Origin: an uncultured Bacteroidales bacterium
Lineage (GTDB): Bacteria > Bacteroidota > Bacteroidia > Bacteroidales > UBA932
Assembly (NCBI GenBank): GCA_946617545.1
Contig: CAMOKK010000048.1
Coordinates: 1-8,824 of the forward strand
Reading direction: 5' to 3'
Length of the DNA stretch: 8,824 bases
Both the position numbers and the translations under genes were made by a program. This document shows, in pieces, positions 6,759-8,824 of the stretch (position 1 is its first letter; each line of letters begins with the position of its first letter). The notes under the pieces are model-generated. The model worked only from the letters and a program-made list of their open reading frames with translations, was not told where the DNA came from and searched no databases.

Positions 6759-6792
6759 CGAAATTTGTCTTTGCCACTAAAAACAAATTTCG
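6759..6792. repeat. 10-bp perfect inverted repeat upstream of the sigma factor
   Basis: CGAAATTTGT (6759-6768) and ACAAATTTCG (6783-6792) are perfect reverse complements separated by 14 bases. Each arm also has the symmetric core AAATTT, so each could itself be a half-palindromic site; the cores are 24 bases apart. The right arm ends six bases before the TTG start of the sigma factor. It could be a regulator-binding site or, if transcribed, a hairpin covering the translation start region. It is not followed by a T-run and does not look like a terminator. Confidence 0.5.
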
Positions 6793-6798
6793 GACCCA

Positions 6799-7395
6799 TT
6801 GAAACGTTTTTGGTCAAAACTGCATCTTATACAGTGGACTTCGGATGAAGATTCACCTTCCGGAGCGTCATCCTTAGAGCGCCTGGCTGCCGCCTGTCTT
6901 GAAGGAGACAGGGCGGGGCAAAGACGCCTCTTCGAGGCCCTGGCACCCAAAATGATGGCAGTTTGCCTGCGTTATATGGGAAAGCGGGAAGACGCGGAGG
7001 ACGTGCTCCAGGAGGGTTTCATCACCCTGTTCACCAAACTTTCCAGCTATGAAGGAAGCGGTTCCTTCGAAGGCTGGGCCAGAAGGATCTTTGTCAACAC
7101 TGCGCTGATGCATCTCAGAAAGACGGATGCCCTGGGCCTGAGCGAAGACATCTCGGAGGCCCGCGGCCTCTTTACACAGGAGGCCACCCCGCTCCAGAAG
7201 ATGGGTTATAAAGAGCTGATGCGGCTTATAGAGGCCCTCCCTCCGGACGCCCGTACCGTCTTCAATATGTATGTAGTGGAAGGGTATTCACACAAGGAAA
7301 TTGCCGATGAACTGGGATGTACGGAAGCCACCTCGCGCTCCAAGCTGCAAAGGGCCAGGCTTCGCCTGCAGGAAATGATAAAAGAAGGAAAATGA
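6799..7395 (+). CDS. ECF-type RNA polymerase sigma factor
   Basis: 198 aa. Seen: sigma-70 region 2 at about 42-108, with 'APKMMAVCLRYMGKREDAEDVLQEGF' (49-74) and 'FEGWARRIFVNTALMHLRK' (90-108, region 2.3/2.4); then a short linker and region 4 at about 139-193, with 'LPPDARTVFNMYVVEGYSHKEIADELG' (147-173) and the recognition helix 'EATSRSKLQRARLRL' (176-190). Domains for regions 1 and 3 are absent, as in ECF factors. The start is TTG at 6799: a stop codon lies in frame at 6778-6780 and the next ATG is inside region 2, so no better start exists; about 28 residues precede the first region 2 helix. Its stop overlaps the start of the next gene (ATGA, 7392-7395), the usual layout of a sigma/anti-sigma pair. 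Inference: it is held inactive by that partner and directs an envelope-related regulon, possibly including its own operon. Confidence 0.92.
   Translation: MKRFWSKLHLIQWTSDEDSPSGASSLERLAAACLEGDRAGQRRLFEALAPKMMAVCLRYMGKREDAEDVLQEGFITLFTKLSSYEGSGSFEGWARRIFVNTALMHLRKTDALGLSEDISEARGLFTQEATPLQKMGYKELMRLIEALPPDARTVFNMYVVEGYSHKEIADELGCTEATSRSKLQRARLRLQEMIKEGK
6806..6820. repeat. Imperfect second copy of the GTTTTGGCCAAAAC palindrome
   Basis: GTTTTTGGTCAAAAC, at codons 3-8 of the sigma-factor gene, resembles the perfect palindrome at 6709-6722, with one inserted T and one C-to-T change. The outer arms GTTTT and AAAAC still pair. The two copies are 97 bases apart, start to start, in the same orientation. 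Because this copy also encodes protein, chance similarity is possible. Confidence 0.25.
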
Positions 7396-8585
7396 CAGAA
7401 CGAGAATTTGACATACAGGTAAGAAATCTCTTACAGGACGCTCAGGAGCCCGTTTCTCCGGAGCTGTGGGAAGGTGTGGCCGCCGGCCTTGCCCGTCGGC
7501 GCCGGGCTGTCATCCTTCGCGTCTGGGGCTCCGTGGCCTCCGTGGCCGCCGCCGCGGCGGTGGCGCTCTTCGTGTTCCTGAGGCCCTCCGCCCCCGTCCT
7601 TGCACCCGAACATTCTAACTATTCTTCAATATTTATGTCTGAGGAATCCGGGGAACCCCTTCTTCCTCAGGAAGAACTTGTAGAGGTACAGGTTCCCCGG
7701 AACATTCCTCGTTTGGCCGCCGCGGCCCCTGTTTCCCAGCCGTCACTGGCATCGCCGCTTCCCGAACCGGAGGTAGACGAGGTTCCGGCCTCCGTACAGA
7801 AGGCTTCGGCCCCTGTTCCGGAAAAAGCGGCTCCGGCCCCCGAAAAGGCCGAATCGGCCCCGGAGGTCAAGGGGGAAGACGTTAATGCGGCGCTTAACCT
7901 GCTGGCCTTCGAGGCCGGAAAATCGGCCAAAAAGAAGGCTGCGGGCTTCTCCATGGCCGCCTTCGGCAATCTTCAAACCAGCCAGCGTGCCGGCATCCAG
8001 GGCGTGTACCGCCGCTATGGCGCTCCGCCCCTTGGCAATCAGGAAGGTATTTACAACGAAAGCCCGGAGGTGAGCTTCAGCCTGCCCTTCTCGGTAGGTG
8101 TGGGCTTCCAGTGGAACCTTTCGCCCAAATGGGCGCTGGGCACCGGCATCCGCTATACCAACCTGCAGCGCACCGTGGTGGGTAATTACAAAGGAGACGG
8201 CTTCTACTTGGAACAGACGGACATAGACAACCGCCAGCACTGGATAGGCGTTCCCGTCAATGTCTATTACAACTTTATCAATAAGGGCCGCTGGAATGTG
8301 CATGCCTTTGCGGGCGGCGGCGTGGAGTGGCTGCTGGACAACCACTACCTCATTCACAACAACCCCTCGGACATTCACTACCACCAGCCCAAGAACGGCA
8401 TTCCGCAATTCTCGGCCGGTGCCGGTCTGGGCGTGGAATTCAAGATTACCCCCGTTGTGGGCCTTTATCTGGACCCCAGCTTCCGTTACTTCTTCGCCAC
8501 GCAGAAGCAGCCGCGCTCCCTGCGCACCGTCCAGCCCCTCCGCTTCGACATAGAGGCCGGCGTGCGCTTCTCCTTCGGGAAGTAA
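7392..8585 (+). CDS. Anti-sigma-like membrane protein with C-terminal outer-membrane beta-barrel domain
   Basis: 397 aa from the ATG at 7392; the frame is open further upstream, but only inside the sigma gene. Seen, in order: a cytoplasmic N-terminus (1-38) with 'EPVSPELWEGVAAGLARRRR', the short acidic/helical pattern with a conserved Trp typical of Bacteroidota anti-sigma-like proteins; one transmembrane helix (about 39-63) preceded by four arginines, predicting N-in orientation; a Pro/Ala/Glu/Val-rich linker (about 64-165); and a C-terminal domain (about 186-397) of alternating amphipathic strands ('FSVGVGFQWNLSPKWALGTGIRYTN', 'NVHAFAGGGVEWLL', 'FSAGAGLGVEF', 'VVGLYLDPSFRYFF', 'FDIEAGVRFSFGK') like the 8-stranded OMP_b-brl/PorT-type barrels. 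The start overlaps the sigma stop by ATGA. Inference: it anchors and inhibits the sigma factor and reports on the outer membrane or periplasm. Oddity: the chain ends F-G-K rather than in an aromatic residue. Confidence 0.82.
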   Translation: MTEREFDIQVRNLLQDAQEPVSPELWEGVAAGLARRRRAVILRVWGSVASVAAAAAVALFVFLRPSAPVLAPEHSNYSSIFMSEESGEPLLPQEELVEVQVPRNIPRLAAAAPVSQPSLASPLPEPEVDEVPASVQKASAPVPEKAAPAPEKAESAPEVKGEDVNAALNLLAFEAGKSAKKKAAGFSMAAFGNLQTSQRAGIQGVYRRYGAPPLGNQEGIYNESPEVSFSLPFSVGVGFQWNLSPKWALGTGIRYTNLQRTVVGNYKGDGFYLEQTDIDNRQHWIGVPVNVYYNFINKGRWNVHAFAGGGVEWLLDNHYLIHNNPSDIHYHQPKNGIPQFSAGAGLGVEFKITPVVGLYLDPSFRYFFATQKQPRSLRTVQPLRFDIEAGVRFSFGK

Positions 8586-8629
8586 GCCATGCTTGCAAAG
8601 GTATTGCGTTTATTCACCGCCAGAATAGC

Positions 8630-8824
8630 CTACCTCAGCGGCTCCAGGGCCACGGTGCCGGGGATGATGTCCTCCGGCGGGGCGCCGTGGAGGTAGATGA
8701 TGCGCTGGTTGGGGCTGCCGCGGAACAGCAGGTCCGTGTCGCGCTGCTCCAGGATGAAAGGGCCGTCCACCAGCACGTCCAGATAGGGGAGGAGCTGCGA
8801 GAGTTTTTCATCGGCCTGAATCTC
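8630..8824 (-). CDS. nrdG: Anaerobic ribonucleotide reductase activating protein, C-terminal part
   Basis: The minus-strand frame is open from the window edge to a TAG at 8632-8630, giving the last 64 residues. Seen: 'LPYLDVLVDGPFILEQRDTDLLFRGSPNQRIIYL' pattern at 12-45 of the fragment, matching the conserved NrdG tail (D-V-L-V-D-G-x-F, then F-R-G-S-x-N-Q-R). Known: NrdG is a radical-SAM enzyme that uses a 4Fe-4S cluster and S-adenosylmethionine to install the glycyl radical on NrdD, allowing deoxyribonucleotide synthesis without oxygen. The CxxxCxxC cluster motif is in the part outside the window. After the NQR motif there is a short acidic/proline tail (HGAPPEDIIPGTVALEPLR), a little longer than I would expect. 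The gene converges on the anti-sigma/barrel gene with a 44-base gap and implies an organism that can grow anaerobically. Confidence 0.88.
   Translation of the reverse strand, partial: EIQADEKLSQLLPYLDVLVDGPFILEQRDTDLLFRGSPNQRIIYLHGAPPEDIIPGTVALEPLR

Noticed and set aside
6766..6773. TGTCTTTG as -7 element for the sigma-factor operon
   Set aside because: One mismatch in the key TA pair, and the nearest TTTG (6737-6740) is 25 bases away. The operon may instead use a promoter recognised by its own sigma factor, which I cannot identify by eye.
8586..8629. Terminator between the barrel gene and nrdG
   Set aside because: Only a 4-bp GCAA/TTGC stem (8594-8606) followed by a mixed T-rich stretch is seen in this 44-base gap; not convincing.

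Overview
The window looks like chromosomal DNA of a GC-rich member of the Bacteroidales (Bacteroidota). Three things point there: promoter -7 elements of the Bacteroidota type (TAnnTTTG) directly in front of several starts, a lack of convincing Shine-Dalgarno sequences, and gene types typical of the phylum (a TPR protein next to an EnvC-like LytM protein, and an ECF sigma factor followed by an anti-sigma-like protein with a beta-barrel tail). Coding DNA is GC-rich and the two divergent intergenic regions are strikingly AT-rich. I see no mobile element, CRISPR array, tRNA or rRNA.

Layout. 1-2892 (minus strand) is a probable operon read from right to left: an unrecognised lipoprotein, then the YifB/ComM AAA+ ATPase (start overlapping the lipoprotein stop by one base), then the first 27 codons of what is probably tsaE, cut by the window edge. 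2893-3017 is a divergent AT-rich promoter region. 3018-3851 (plus) is ispE of the MEP isoprenoid pathway. Its stop codon overlaps, tail to tail, the stop of the next minus-strand unit. 3848-6690 (minus) is a two-gene unit: a secreted TPR protein followed by an EnvC-like coiled-coil/LytM protein, joined by a 4-base GTGA overlap. 6691-6798 is a second divergent intergenic region, dense in inverted repeats. 6799-8585 (plus) is a two-gene unit: an ECF sigma factor and, overlapping it by ATGA, a membrane protein with an anti-sigma-like N-terminus, one transmembrane helix, a long Pro/Ala/Glu linker and a C-terminal outer-membrane barrel-like domain. 8630-8824 (minus) is the C-terminal end of nrdG, the activase of anaerobic ribonucleotide reductase.

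Most of these are ordinary housekeeping or envelope genes. The points most worth a second look are the sigma factor/anti-sigma-barrel pair, which appears to link the outer membrane to transcription in one polypeptide; the palindromes in the promoter region that pair shares with the TPR-envC unit; and the repeated placement of a TAnnTTTG element only 4-7 bases before a start codon, which predicts leaderless or nearly leaderless mRNAs. No wholly unknown multi-gene system is evident.
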